Shown piece by piece: positions 40,827-50,508 of a stretch of 64,000 bases of DNA. The position numbers and the translations under genes are program-made. Position 1 is the first letter of the stretch, and the number at the start of each line of letters is the position of its first letter. Origin of the DNA: Bathymodiolus thermophilus thioautotrophic gill symbiont (GTDB taxonomy: Bacteria > Pseudomonadota > Gammaproteobacteria > PS1 > Pseudothioglobaceae); assembly GCF_003711265.1 (NCBI RefSeq), contig NZ_CP024634.1, positions 1,302,001 to 1,366,000 on the forward strand, written 5' to 3'. A model generated the notes under the pieces. It was not told where the DNA came from and did not search any database. It saw nothing but the letters and a program-made list of their open reading frames with translations.

Positions 40827-41474
40827 ATGAATCAAATCAAACAAATGTTTGAATTACAACAAAAACTTAACGATGCTACCAACGGGCTTATTTGGACCGA
40901 AGGTGCCACCAAAGAAGGGCGACAAATCTCATGGTTGCGTTGTATTTATATGGAAGCCGCTGAGGCGATTGACTCGTTTAATTGGAAACACTGGAAAGAC
41001 ATCGAGGGTGAGCCAGATTTAGACAATGTCAAGGTTGAGTTGGTGGATATTTGGCATTTTATTATGTCTGAAGCGATTCACTTTGGCGACACTCAATTTG
41101 CCGAGGCTTACACTGATATGCAACCTGAAAGAGACATTAATCCAGAACTCACAGTAGAGATTTTGGAAAAAATGCTCGCCGTTGCCGCCAGTGCCAATGT
41201 TGATAAATCACAAAATGCTTTGTATGAAATTACAGGGCTTTTCTTTAAAGCACTGGCAACAATGAATATGGATGTCCCAGAACTCTATAAGCGTTATTTG
41301 GTTAAAAACCAGCTTAATGCTTTTAGACAAGACCACGGTTACAAAGACGGCACTTATGTTAAATTATGGGGTGGCGTTGAAGACAATGTGGTGGCTTTTA
41401 AGATCATGGATGATTATCCTGATCTTGACCCTGGGCAGTTTTACGAAAAATTAGAAAAGGTATATACATCATGA
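40827..41474 (+). CDS. Dimeric all-alpha dUTP diphosphatase
   Basis: This 215-residue protein matches the all-alpha NTP pyrophosphatase dUTPases (dUTPase_2, MazG-like), not the trimeric Dut. Metal-binding acidic motifs are EAAEAIDS and VELVDIWHF, with a third acidic/Asn site near the YKDGTYVKLWGG segment. It removes dUTP and makes dUMP for thymidylate synthesis. It overlaps moxR downstream by 4 bases. Confidence 0.85.
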   Translation: MNQIKQMFELQQKLNDATNGLIWTEGATKEGRQISWLRCIYMEAAEAIDSFNWKHWKDIEGEPDLDNVKVELVDIWHFIMSEAIHFGDTQFAEAYTDMQPERDINPELTVEILEKMLAVAASANVDKSQNALYEITGLFFKALATMNMDVPELYKRYLVKNQLNAFRQDHGYKDGTYVKLWGGVEDNVVAFKIMDDYPDLDPGQFYEKLEKVYTS

Positions 41475-42409
41475 TAAAAACACTTAAAACAGAAATACAA
41501 AAAGTAATTATTGGGCAGGAGGACTTGGTTGACCATTTGTTAATTGGGTTGATTGCTGGTGGTCACATCTTGGTTGAAAGCGTACCGGGATTGGCAAAAA
41601 CCACAGCAATTAACACTCTGTCCAAAGCCCTAGGGATTCAATTTAAACGCATTCAGTTTACACCAGATTTGCTACCCAGTGATTTGACAGGGGCGCAAAT
41701 TTACAACCCAAAAACAGGTGAATTTAGCGTTAAAAAAGGGCCGATTTTCACCAATTTATTACTGGCTGATGAAATCAATCGTGCACCAGCCAAAGTGCAA
41801 GCCGCCTTGCTTGAAGTGATGGCAGAAAGGCAAGTGACTATTGCCGACGAAAGTTTTAAACTGGATCAACCTTTTTTAGTCATGGCAACCCAAAATCCAG
41901 TAGAACAAGAAGGAACCTATCAGTTGCCAGAAGCACAACTTGACCGTTTTATGCTAAAAACAGTGCTTGATTACAATACACTGGATGAAGAACTAGAAGT
42001 GGTTAGGCGAGTTGCTATTAATGGTTTTGAGCAGGTTGAGCAAGTAGCAGATATAGCAGATATTGTTAAAATTCGACAGCAGTTTGAGAAGATTTATGTG
42101 GATGATGCGGTGCAAAATTATATGTTAAAAATTATTTTTGCAACACGCTATCCACAAGATTATGGCTTGGATTCAATCAAGCACTATATTGAGTTTGGCG
42201 CCAGCCCAAGAGCAAGTATTGATTTATACAAAGCCAGTTGCGCCAAGGCGTTGATACGGGGTAATGATTTTGTTACGCCACTTGATATTGCCAGCGTGGT
42301 AACAGAAGTATTGCAACATAGAATCGTTTTAAGTTATCAAGCACAGGCTGAAAATATGAGCGTCAAAGCCATTATTAAGCAAATACTTGAGGCAATTCCA
42401 GTGCCATAA
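41471..42409 (+). CDS. MoxR-family AAA+ ATPase
   Basis: This is a classic MoxR protein (312 residues) with Walker A variant SVPGLAKTT, Walker B LLADEINRAPAKVQAALLEVMAE and the sensor segment MATQNPVEQEGTYQLPEAQLDRF. MoxR genes head operons with DUF58, VWA (BatA/BatB) and TPR genes and probably act as chaperones for them. Here the operon continues at 45335 after an inserted 2.5-kb gene. Confidence 0.95.
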   Translation: MIKTLKTEIQKVIIGQEDLVDHLLIGLIAGGHILVESVPGLAKTTAINTLSKALGIQFKRIQFTPDLLPSDLTGAQIYNPKTGEFSVKKGPIFTNLLLADEINRAPAKVQAALLEVMAERQVTIADESFKLDQPFLVMATQNPVEQEGTYQLPEAQLDRFMLKTVLDYNTLDEELEVVRRVAINGFEQVEQVADIADIVKIRQQFEKIYVDDAVQNYMLKIIFATRYPQDYGLDSIKHYIEFGASPRASIDLYKASCAKALIRGNDFVTPLDIASVVTEVLQHRIVLSYQAQAENMSVKAIIKQILEAIPVP

Positions 42410-42509
42410 ATTATCGTGTTATTAGTGCCATTTTTAAGCATAAAATAAATGACCATTTAATTTATTTTTTGAAAAAATGGTAATCCAATAGAGGTTAAAA
42501 TACGCACTT

Positions 42510-42575
42510 GAGATTTTTGCGTTAATACGAATGATTAGAAAAATCGAAAAAAACACCAAGTTGAAAGCAAGTTAT
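42510..42575. repeat. Decayed MITE end
   Basis: GAGATTTTTGCGTTAATACG and ATGATTAGAAAAATCGA match the MITE end (GAGACCTTTGCATAAATATG, ATGATTAGCAAAATTCA) with scattered changes. It lies between moxR and the inserted PPC-repeat gene. The rest of 42410-42600 has no gene. Confidence 0.6.
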
Positions 42576-42600
42576 AGTTAAAAACGGAGAAAAAAGATTT

Positions 42601-45138
42601 ATGAGTACAAGCAGTCAGTCAGAAAACACGGGAAACAACGAAGAAAACACGCGACTTAATCCAGGTGATAGTGAAGCAATTCAAAATCAGGCGCCAATTA
42701 CTGGTGAAACAGTCAACCTCCTTAGTTCTGAAGATCAAGATTTTGTTATTACCACAGAGCAATTGCTTGCCAATGCGACTGATGCAAATAATGACAATTT
42801 AAGCGTGATCAATTTATCTGTTAGTAGCGGCGTACTCCTGGCTAACAACAATGGCACTTGGACGCTCACACCAGTGGCCAACTTTAGTGGTCAAGTGCAA
42901 CTAAGTTATGATATTAGCGATGGGCAAGCCAGTGTTTCAACCACAGCAAACATCAATGTTGTTGCAACTAATGACGCTCCAGTGGTTACTAGTGTTGTTA
43001 ATCTTAGTGGCACTGAAGATCAAGCGCTTACTATTACCACAGCGCAACTGCTTGCCAATGCCACTGATATAGATAGCAATAACTTAAGCGTGGTTAATCT
43101 GTCTGCTGGTAGCAATGTAACTCTAGTTGACAACAACAATGGCACCTGGACGCTCACGCCAGCAGCCAATTTTAATGGCCGAGTGCAATTACATTATAAT
43201 GTTAGCGACGGACAAACCAATGTTCCAGCGGTGGCAAATATTAACATCACTCCAGTGGATGACTTTACCAGCACTATTGCCACCACAGGAGAATTGACAT
43301 TAGGTAATGTTATAACAGGTGATATTGAATCAATACATGATACAGATTGGTTTCGCATTCATTTAGATGCCAATACTAATTATCAAATCAACCTAGAAGG
43401 GCAACCTACTAACTCTGGTACGCTTAGTGACACTTATTTCCGTGGTATTTATAATGCAAGTGGGGATAGAATAGACAATACAACCAATGATGATGGCGGC
43501 CAATCACTTAACTCTCAACTTATTTTTAGTGCAGTAGAATCTGGCACTTATTACCTGTCTGCTGGAGCCTATAGTTCTCGCATGGGTACTTATTCATTAA
43601 GTGTTAACGAAGCCACTACGGTTAGCGATGATTTTGTTAGCACCATTGATACCACAGGCGAACTAACATTAAATAGTGTTGCAACAGGTAGTATTGACTC
43701 AGCAGGGGATACGGATTGGTTTCGCATTTATTTAAGTGCTAACGCTACTTATCAAATCAATCTAGAAGGCTTGCCTACTTATGCTGGCACACTCAGTGAC
43801 ACTTATTTTCGTGGTATTTATGATGCGAATGGCAACATGATAAGTGGTACAGACGACGATGATAATGGATTTTCATTCAACTCTCAACTTGTTTTTAATA
43901 CAACAGAATCTGGTGCTTATTATCTATCTGCTGGGGCTTTTCAATCCAATATAGGCACCTATTCATTACGCATTACCAAAGATGACTTTGCCAGCACTAC
44001 GGACACTATAGGCAGAATAACACTGGGCAATGTTGCAAGAGGCGACATTGAAATAGCACATGATACAGACTGGTTCCGCATTGTTTTAGATGCCAATACC
44101 GATTATCAAATTGATCTAGAAGGGACACCTACTGGTTCTGGTACACTTAGTGACACTTATTTCCGTGGTATTTATGACGCTAGTGGTAACAAGATAAACA
44201 ATACAATCAACGACGACACCGCTCATTCAGTTAACTCTCAGCTTATTTTTAATACAGCAGAATCTGGCACTTACTATCTATCTGCTGGCGCTTTTGACCG
44301 TAACATAGGTACTTATGCACTCAGTATTAACAAGGTTGTATCCATACCTATTGCTGATGATTTTGCTAGCACCATTGATACCACGGGTGAGATAGAGATA
44401 GGTCATACCGTCAAAGGCAGGATTGAATTGGCAGGCGATACGGATTGGTTCCGTGTTGATTTAACTGCCAATACCAAATATCAAATCAACCTTGAAGGTG
44501 CGCCGACTTATTCTGGCACACTTGGCGATGCTTATTTTCGTGGTATTTATGATAGCAATGGCGATCCATTGGGTGATTTTTATGATGCCGATGGCAACCT
44601 AGTAAGTGGCACAGATAACGACGATGGTGGATATTTAAAGAATTCACAATTTGACTATGCTCCAACAGTATCTGGCACTTACTACCTATCTGCTGGGGGT
44701 TTTCAATCCAATGTAGGTACTTATTCAATCAGTATTCATGAAGTAACACTTGTTGTTGATGAAAATGATGACTTCACCAGCACCATTAATACGACAGGTG
44801 AGTTAGCATTAGGCGATGTTGTAACAGGTAATATTGAATTGGAAAACGATACAGATTGGTTCCGTGTTAATTTAGATGCCTATACCGATTATCAAATTAA
44901 CCTAGAAGGCTTGCCTACAGATGCTGGCACACTTTCTGACCCTTACTTTCGTGGCATTTACGACGCTGGAGGCAACAAAATAAGAAACACAACCAATGAT
45001 GACAGTGACGAACAAACGACAGCCAACTCACAACTTAACTTTAGCACCATAGAACCTGCTGTTTATTATCTATCTGCTGGTGCTTTTAGCGACAACACAG
45101 GCACTTATTCATTGAGTATTAGTGAGATTGTTATTTGA
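42601..45138 (+). CDS. Repeat protein with cadherin-like and PPC domains
   Basis: The 845-residue protein has no signal peptide and no membrane segment. Two cadherin-like domains with the LLANATD...LSVxNLS...NGTWTLTP pattern lie at about residues 33-215. Five copies of a pre-peptidase C-terminal-type (PPC) domain of about 115-130 residues then run to the end. Each has DTDWFRIxL, a YQINLEGxPT segment, LSDTYFRGIYDASG and SGTYYLSAGAF. Such domains occur in secreted or surface proteins. The acidic composition and missing Sec signal suggest type I secretion, but no RTX nonapeptides are seen at the C terminus. GGAG at 42586 serves as ribosome site. It splits moxR from the Bat genes, and MITE debris lies upstream. 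Confidence 0.75.
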   Translation: MSTSSQSENTGNNEENTRLNPGDSEAIQNQAPITGETVNLLSSEDQDFVITTEQLLANATDANNDNLSVINLSVSSGVLLANNNGTWTLTPVANFSGQVQLSYDISDGQASVSTTANINVVATNDAPVVTSVVNLSGTEDQALTITTAQLLANATDIDSNNLSVVNLSAGSNVTLVDNNNGTWTLTPAANFNGRVQLHYNVSDGQTNVPAVANINITPVDDFTSTIATTGELTLGNVITGDIESIHDTDWFRIHLDANTNYQINLEGQPTNSGTLSDTYFRGIYNASGDRIDNTTNDDGGQSLNSQLIFSAVESGTYYLSAGAYSSRMGTYSLSVNEATTVSDDFVSTIDTTGELTLNSVATGSIDSAGDTDWFRIYLSANATYQINLEGLPTYAGTLSDTYFRGIYDANGNMISGTDDDDNGFSFNSQLVFNTTESGAYYLSAGAFQSNIGTYSLRITKDDFASTTDTIGRITLGNVARGDIEIAHDTDWFRIVLDANTDYQIDLEGTPTGSGTLSDTYFRGIYDASGNKINNTINDDTAHSVNSQLIFNTAESGTYYLSAGAFDRNIGTYALSINKVVSIPIADDFASTIDTTGEIEIGHTVKGRIELAGDTDWFRVDLTANTKYQINLEGAPTYSGTLGDAYFRGIYDSNGDPLGDFYDADGNLVSGTDNDDGGYLKNSQFDYAPTVSGTYYLSAGGFQSNVGTYSISIHEVTLVVDENDDFTSTINTTGELALGDVVTGNIELENDTDWFRVNLDAYTDYQINLEGLPTDAGTLSDPYFRGIYDAGGNKIRNTTNDDSDEQTTANSQLNFSTIEPAVYYLSAGAFSDNTGTYSLSISEIVI

Positions 45139-45212
45139 TAAAGGGGCAATGTTCGTTATAACCAACAAGAGAATTGTTTAAATGTATTTAAAGATACTAG
45201 GCAGTGTTTACG

Positions 45213-45338
45213 ATGTATAGAAAAATGATGACTATTTGGCGACAAATTAATGGCAGTTTCTTCTGTTTTTGGATGAGTGAAATGCAATTTTCTACCTCTA
45301 TTAAGATGCGCAGTAGCAATATGGCGGTTTTATCATGA
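45213..45338 (+). CDS. Possible 41-residue leader ORF before the DUF58 gene
   Basis: A short frame (MYRKMMTIWRQINGSFFCFW...) ends in TGA that overlaps the DUF58 start codon (ATGA, 45335-45338). That coupling is suggestive, but no family is recognised and no strong ribosome site is present. It could be chance or a relic of a longer gene in the 196-base gap. Confidence 0.25.
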   Translation: MYRKMMTIWRQINGSFFCFWMSEMQFSTSIKMRSSNMAVLS

Positions 45339-46150
45339 TGTCAGCACAAGAAATATTGTTACGCGTTAAAAAGAATGTTTTTACTCAAAAATCAGCTGAG
45401 CACTTGTCAAAAATGCGAGGTGACGGTTTGGATTTTTGCGAAATTCGCCCCTATCAGGCAGGCGATGATATTCGTAAAATAAATTTTTCTGCTAGCGGTA
45501 AAACTGGCGAATTGCAAACCAATGTTTTCAATGAAGACAGGCAAATTAATGTGGTAATTTGTGTAATGCTTTCCAGTAGCTTGCATTTTGGTTCTGTGCG
45601 CTTGAAAAATGAGTTGATTGCTGAGATTGTTGCGCATTTGGCTTATTCTTCTATGCAGCAAAAAAACCAAACAAAATTGGTATTTTTCTTCAACAACGAG
45701 CAGCAAGTTTTTCAACTTAATAACATGGGCAGTTTGCTAGCAGCAACGGAAGAATTGCTAAATTTTGATTTGTTAAAAACGCAGATAAGCCCCGAAACTT
45801 TGAATGCTTACTTGGTTCAACAGGCAAAATCATTGGTTTTTGTGATTGGTGATTTTTATCAATCCAGCGATTACAGTATGATTGCCCATAAAAACCAAAT
45901 AAACGCAATATTGGTACGCGACCCATTGGAAGAATTTCCAAATTTTGGCACAGAATTAAGTTTAAAAAATGCACAAAATAACAGTGATATTGAGGCAGAT
46001 TTTGATAAAAGATTGGCAAAAAAATACCAGTCTCAATTAAAAATTGAGGACGATAAGCGTTATTCACATTTTGCCCAACATAAAATTAATGTTGGTAAAA
46101 TTTATACCAATGACGATGTTTTTGTTAAACTTTCGCAGATTTTAAGATGA
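45335..46150 (+). CDS. DUF58 domain protein
   Basis: This 271-residue protein is the DUF58 member of the MoxR/Bat operon. The conserved core GDGLDFCEIRPYQAGDDIRKINFSAS is the DUF58 signature, followed by a VWA-like half. It probably works with MoxR and the VWA proteins in envelope protein assembly or stress tolerance, but the biochemistry is unknown. It starts with two ATGs. Confidence 0.9.
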   Translation: MMSAQEILLRVKKNVFTQKSAEHLSKMRGDGLDFCEIRPYQAGDDIRKINFSASGKTGELQTNVFNEDRQINVVICVMLSSSLHFGSVRLKNELIAEIVAHLAYSSMQQKNQTKLVFFFNNEQQVFQLNNMGSLLAATEELLNFDLLKTQISPETLNAYLVQQAKSLVFVIGDFYQSSDYSMIAHKNQINAILVRDPLEEFPNFGTELSLKNAQNNSDIEADFDKRLAKKYQSQLKIEDDKRYSHFAQHKINVGKIYTNDDVFVKLSQILR

Positions 46151-46175
46151 GAGAAAAACGCTTAAAATAATAATT

Positions 46176-46547
46176 ATGGATAATTTAAAAGACATTAAAC
46201 CGCTTGTTGCTATTACAGATAATTCTTTTACTTATCTGCTAATTGTGCTTTTTATTGCCTTGCTAATAGCGCTGGTTGCAGGTTATTCTGGCTGGAAAAA
46301 AATCCAATTAAAACGCCGCAATGACAAAAAAAGAATAGCACTCAAGATACTCAAAAACCTTGATTTTAACGACAGCAAAACCACAGCTTATACATTCAGT
46401 CGTTATGCCAGTGCATTGGTGAATGATGGTAATGTAATAGAGTTTGAGCAAATCAACACGGCATTATTAGCCTACAAATACAAAGAAAAAGTTGAGCAAT
46501 TAGAGCAAGATTTAATTGAACAAATTAAGGGGTTTGTCGATGTTTAG
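46176..46547 (+). CDS. DUF4381-type small membrane protein
   Basis: This 123-residue protein has one membrane helix (TYLLIVLFIALLIALVAGYS) near residues 18-38, then a basic cytoplasmic part with a helical domain (TAYTFSRYASALVND). DUF4381 proteins occupy this place between DUF58 and batA in many Bat operons. The stop overlaps the batA start by 8 bases. Confidence 0.75.
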   Translation: MDNLKDIKPLVAITDNSFTYLLIVLFIALLIALVAGYSGWKKIQLKRRNDKKRIALKILKNLDFNDSKTTAYTFSRYASALVNDGNVIEFEQINTALLAYKYKEKVEQLEQDLIEQIKGFVDV

Positions 46548-47433
46548 TTTTGAGCACCCCTATGTATTGGCATCCATTGTCGTTGCATTTGTTTGTTTGT
46601 TTTTTTGTCAAGAGAAAAAATTCTCCATTTATTTCCCACACAGTGAGAGTCTGAAAGCTGTCGCAAAATCCAAACAATTATTACGCAATGCACTCAAATT
46701 TTTAGCCCTTAGTTTGGTTATTATTGCCCTTGCCAGCCCAATTACAACGGAGGATATAATACTCGACAACAGCAAAGGTTATGAAATCTCATTGATTTTA
46801 GATGCTTCTGGATCAATGCAACAAAACAACAAGTTTGGACTGGTAAAGAACATTGTTGTAGATTTCATTAAGCAGCGTAAAACTGATAAATTGGCATTGA
46901 GTATTTTCGCAGATTTTGCCTATACCGCCATCCCCTTAACTTACGACAAAAAAAGTATTATTAAAATACTCAGCCATATTGATGTGGGTGTTGCTGGAAG
47001 GCAAAAAACGGCACTGTATGAGGCTTTATTTTTAAGCTCAAAACTTTTTAAAGACTCTAAATCCAAAGAAAAAATTGCCATTTTGCTTACGGATGGCAGA
47101 AATAATACAGACAGCGTGCCACTTGAAGTGGCAATTAAGCGTGCACAAAGTAATAAAATAAAAGTTTATACAATTGCCATTGGCAACGAAAGAGATTTTA
47201 ATGCTGAGGTTTTAAGGGAAATTGCCCAAAAAACGGGTGCTGAATTTTTCTCAACCAATAGCGCTCAAGGCATAAAAGACATTTATGCACAAATCAATCA
47301 ATTAGAAAAAAGCAAAATAAACATCAACAAATACGAAAAGAAAACTTATTATTTTCACTACCCCTTGGGGCTGGCGTTAATGCTTTTATTCCTTTATTTT
47401 TGGCAGAGAAACACATGGATTTTGCACAAATAG
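46540..47433 (+). CDS. batA: BatA-type VWA membrane protein
   Basis: The start was set at MFSFEHPYVLAS, which has AAGGGG at good spacing, rather than a longer frame. A first membrane helix is near residues 5-22 and another at 45-63. The VWA domain has an intact metal-binding DASGS (LILDASGSMQQNN) and the downstream LLTDGRNNTDS. A C-terminal helix (YPLGLALMLLFLYFW) ends the 297-residue protein. Bat proteins were named for aerotolerance in Bacteroides. Confidence 0.88.
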   Translation: MFSFEHPYVLASIVVAFVCLFFCQEKKFSIYFPHSESLKAVAKSKQLLRNALKFLALSLVIIALASPITTEDIILDNSKGYEISLILDASGSMQQNNKFGLVKNIVVDFIKQRKTDKLALSIFADFAYTAIPLTYDKKSIIKILSHIDVGVAGRQKTALYEALFLSSKLFKDSKSKEKIAILLTDGRNNTDSVPLEVAIKRAQSNKIKVYTIAIGNERDFNAEVLREIAQKTGAEFFSTNSAQGIKDIYAQINQLEKSKININKYEKKTYYFHYPLGLALMLLFLYFWQRNTWILHK

Positions 47434-48365
47434 AATTACTTTATGCCCTCATTCCAGTGGCTATATTGTGGTTTTTTATTCACCACAAGAAAAACAATCT
47501 TGAGGCTTTGTTTGCCCCTGAAGTGCTGGAAAAAATCAGTTTAAACAAGCATGGAATACGCCTAAAAACACGCCTTAAATTGTTGCTACTGTCCATCATC
47601 TTGATTTTATTGGCACTGAGTCAACCAACTCTTGACAAGGGTGAAATTAAGATAAAAAAACAGTTGAGCGACTTGGTGGTGGCAATTGATATGTCACGCT
47701 CTATGTTGGCAAATGACATCTATCCAAATCGCTTTGAATTTGCAAAAAACAAGCTGCTACACAGCCTACATAAAATCCATGACCGGCGCGTTGCAGTTTT
47801 GGGTTTCACCAGTCAGACTTTTTTGATCTCCCCTTTAACCGATGATTTTTCCAGTCTTGAATTTTTAATTAAAAATTTACGCACAGACAGCATCAGCCTA
47901 AGAGGCACCAGCATACTTAATTTATTACAAGCCGCTAATGATTTAACAGGTAAGACGGAAAACAGGCAAATATTGTTGCTGACCGATGGCGGTGATGACA
48001 ATAATTTTAAAGAAGCGATTGCGTATGCAACAGAACGAAATTTACAAATTTTTATCTTTGACATCGCCAGCAAGAGTGGGGGCAGTATTCGTACTGAAAA
48101 TGGGCTTTTAAAAGACCATAACAAAAATATTGTTCGCGTTAAGGAAAACCCAAATATTAAAATATTGGCATCTCAAACGCACGGAAAGTATTTAAAATAC
48201 ACCTTAAATAATAACGATTTGTCAAATTTTATCAATACTTTTAGTCGACACAATAACAGCAAGGATGTGAGAATTAATCAAAAGCGTCAGTTGTTTTATT
48301 ACCCTTTGTTACTTGCTTTAGTGTTGTTATTTTTTGCATTTTTTTCCTTACCCAGAAAACCATGA
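47415..48365 (+). CDS. batB: BatB-type VWA membrane protein
   Basis: The protein begins MDFAQIELLYAL, within the end of batA (19-base overlap). Two N-terminal helices and a VWA domain follow. The metal-binding motif is IDMSRSM (DxSxS), with LLTDGGDDNNF downstream. A last helix is near the C terminus (YPLLLALVLLFFAFF). It has 316 residues. It overlaps batC by 4 bases. Confidence 0.88.
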   Translation: MDFAQIELLYALIPVAILWFFIHHKKNNLEALFAPEVLEKISLNKHGIRLKTRLKLLLLSIILILLALSQPTLDKGEIKIKKQLSDLVVAIDMSRSMLANDIYPNRFEFAKNKLLHSLHKIHDRRVAVLGFTSQTFLISPLTDDFSSLEFLIKNLRTDSISLRGTSILNLLQAANDLTGKTENRQILLLTDGGDDNNFKEAIAYATERNLQIFIFDIASKSGGSIRTENGLLKDHNKNIVRVKENPNIKILASQTHGKYLKYTLNNNDLSNFINTFSRHNNSKDVRINQKRQLFYYPLLLALVLLFFAFFSLPRKP

Positions 48366-49036
48366 GATTTCTTTTTTTCGTATTATTGTCAATAAATGTA
48401 GAAGCAGGATTGTTGGACTTTTTGCACATTGAGCAAGCCAATAGCGCCTATCAAAAGCAAGATTATAAAACAGCTACAGAAAAATTTGCCGACATTGACA
48501 ATGACGCCGCACGCCTAAACCAAGCAAACAGCCTTTATAAGCAAGGCTTATACGAGCAAGCACTGGAAAAATATCAAAGCGTTAAGCAAAAAGAATTGGA
48601 CTTTAATCGTTTGTATAATATTGGCAATACTTATGCTAAATTGAAAAAAGATGAGGAGGCTATTGACAGTTATACTCAGGCATTGAAATTAAAACAAGAC
48701 GAAGATGCGTCGTTTAACTTGAAGATGTTAAAACGGCAAAAGGCCAAGCGGAAAAAGAACGAACAAGCCAAAAAGGACAAAGATAAAAAACAGAAAAAAG
48801 ACCAAGATCAAAAAAAGCAACAGCAGAGCGATAAGAAAAACAGCAAAAAACGCAAAGATAAGGACAAAAAAGACAATAAAAAGAACAACAAAAAAGAACA
48901 GCAGAAACAAGAGAAAAAATTGGACGACATCAAGCAACAACGATGGGAAAAATCTCTTAATAAAAACCTCAGAACTTTACTTATTCCACTTAATGAACAA
49001 AACAATAATAATGATGATAAAAAAAATCTTTGGTAG
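48362..49036 (+). CDS. batC: BatC-type TPR protein with Lys-rich tail
   Basis: A signal peptide-like start (MRFLFFVLLSINVEAG) precedes three TPR units (for example LYNIGNTYAKLKKDEEAIDS). From about residue 122 to 195 the chain is almost entirely Lys, Asp, Gln and Asn, probably a charged linker. A short C-terminal segment (WEKSLNKNLRTLLIPL) follows. This matches BatC. It overlaps the batD frame by up to 44 bases. Confidence 0.8.
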   Translation: MRFLFFVLLSINVEAGLLDFLHIEQANSAYQKQDYKTATEKFADIDNDAARLNQANSLYKQGLYEQALEKYQSVKQKELDFNRLYNIGNTYAKLKKDEEAIDSYTQALKLKQDEDASFNLKMLKRQKAKRKKNEQAKKDKDKKQKKDQDQKKQQQSDKKNSKKRKDKDKKDNKKNNKKEQQKQEKKLDDIKQQRWEKSLNKNLRTLLIPLNEQNNNNDDKKNLW

Positions 49037-50444
49037 TTTATTTTTACTACTCAGCACCCCAATTTTCGCACTCAGTTCAGCCAATGTTAATCAAACATGG
49101 TTTTATCCAGGAGAAGCCATAGTCTTAACCTTGAGTGCTGATAGCGATAAAGTTGTGTTTCCTGCAATTAACAACATTGCAGGAAATTCTGTTTTAGGCA
49201 CAAATAATTCTCAAAGCGTTCGCATTGTTAACACCAAGCGCACCATACAAAATAGCAGATCTTATACCTTTAAACCTTCAAAAAGTTTACAAATTCCAGC
49301 CTATACGCTAACAGTGGATGGCGTTAAACAAACCACTCAACCTATAAAAATAACCTTTAAAAAACCAACAAAAGCCAAAGTAGGGGACGATTATATTTTG
49401 CAAATAAAGACGGATAAAACAACATTTTTCCTGGGTGACACCGTTAATTTATACATTACTTTTAAAGCAAAAAAATCCTTACCACCTTCTAACAATCAAG
49501 TCTCTCTTTCCATACCCGAAGCAAAAGATTTGCTGTTTATCAAAAATAACAAAGTAACGCGTGTTGCTGATGAAAATTACCATGTTCAAACATTGAGTTA
49601 CAAAATCAGTGCCAATAATTTTGGCACCATCCACATCCCAAGTTTGGTCGCCACTATTGGTAATCAAAGCAACAGTATTTTTGGCGGTTTTTTTAATGCA
49701 AGACAAAGACAAAAGCAGAAAAAGATATTTTCAAACGACTTGACATTAACAATAAAACCCTTGCCAGATGCCCTCAGAGTTTTTGGTGATTTCAAACTCA
49801 AGGCCACCGTTGATAAAACCCAAGTCAAGCAAGGGGACGCCGTTAATTTAACAGTAAGTATCGTCGGCAAAGGTAATTTTGAAGACATTGAAGCCTTTAA
49901 GATTGAGATTGATAATGCCACCATTTATAGTGATGATGTGGTTACCAGTTACAAAGATTGGCAGCAAAAATTTGCCATTGTTGGCGGGCAAAGTTTTGTC
50001 ATACCCAGTCTAAAGCTGGATTATTTTGACAAAATAACCCAAACCAAAAAGACCATTAGCACCCAACCTATCAATATTAAAGTTGACAAGTCCAGCCCCA
50101 TCATAACCGCAACAACTACAACCATTGTAAAGCCCGACAACAAAGTACCAGTCAACAGTACATTAAAATATTATTACCTCCTATTGGGGTTTATCATCGG
50201 CGCACTTGTTAGTTTTTTAAGTATAAAACTCAGTCACAGGCAAAAACCAGATAAAAATCAAGATTTAATCAAACAAATCAAATCCAGCAAGGGTAATAAA
50301 GCCTTATTTGATTTATTGTTGCCACTTAATTTGAGTGAACTTGATTCCATACTACAACAATTAGAAGCCAATCTTTACAAAGGCGAAACACATAAAATTA
50401 ACAAAAAAGCCATAATTACCCTTATCCAATCAAGTAATTTTTGA
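48993..50444 (+). CDS. batD: BatD-type protein
   Basis: A signal peptide (KKIFGSLFLLLSTPIFALSS), Ig-like domains with the typical YTLTVDGVK and VGDDYILQIKTDKTTFFLGD segments, and one C-terminal membrane helix (YYYLLLGFIIGALVSFLSI) identify BatD. The true start may be any of three close ATGs (48993, 49011, 49014); the earliest is given. It closes the Bat operon; selD follows after 64 bases. Confidence 0.85.
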   Translation: MNKTIIMMIKKIFGSLFLLLSTPIFALSSANVNQTWFYPGEAIVLTLSADSDKVVFPAINNIAGNSVLGTNNSQSVRIVNTKRTIQNSRSYTFKPSKSLQIPAYTLTVDGVKQTTQPIKITFKKPTKAKVGDDYILQIKTDKTTFFLGDTVNLYITFKAKKSLPPSNNQVSLSIPEAKDLLFIKNNKVTRVADENYHVQTLSYKISANNFGTIHIPSLVATIGNQSNSIFGGFFNARQRQKQKKIFSNDLTLTIKPLPDALRVFGDFKLKATVDKTQVKQGDAVNLTVSIVGKGNFEDIEAFKIEIDNATIYSDDVVTSYKDWQQKFAIVGGQSFVIPSLKLDYFDKITQTKKTISTQPINIKVDKSSPIITATTTTIVKPDNKVPVNSTLKYYYLLLGFIIGALVSFLSIKLSHRQKPDKNQDLIKQIKSSKGNKALFDLLLPLNLSELDSILQQLEANLYKGETHKINKKAIITLIQSSNF

Positions 50445-50508
50445 GTGATTCTTGCCCGTTATTCAACATCCATGTCTCTAATGCAAGGGTCTCTGTTATA
50501 ATATCGCC

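Noticed and set aside
48728-49005. Leu/Phe-rich minus-strand frames that look like membrane proteins
   Set aside because: They are the reverse of the Lys-rich tail of batC, where AAA and AAG codons read as Phe and Leu.
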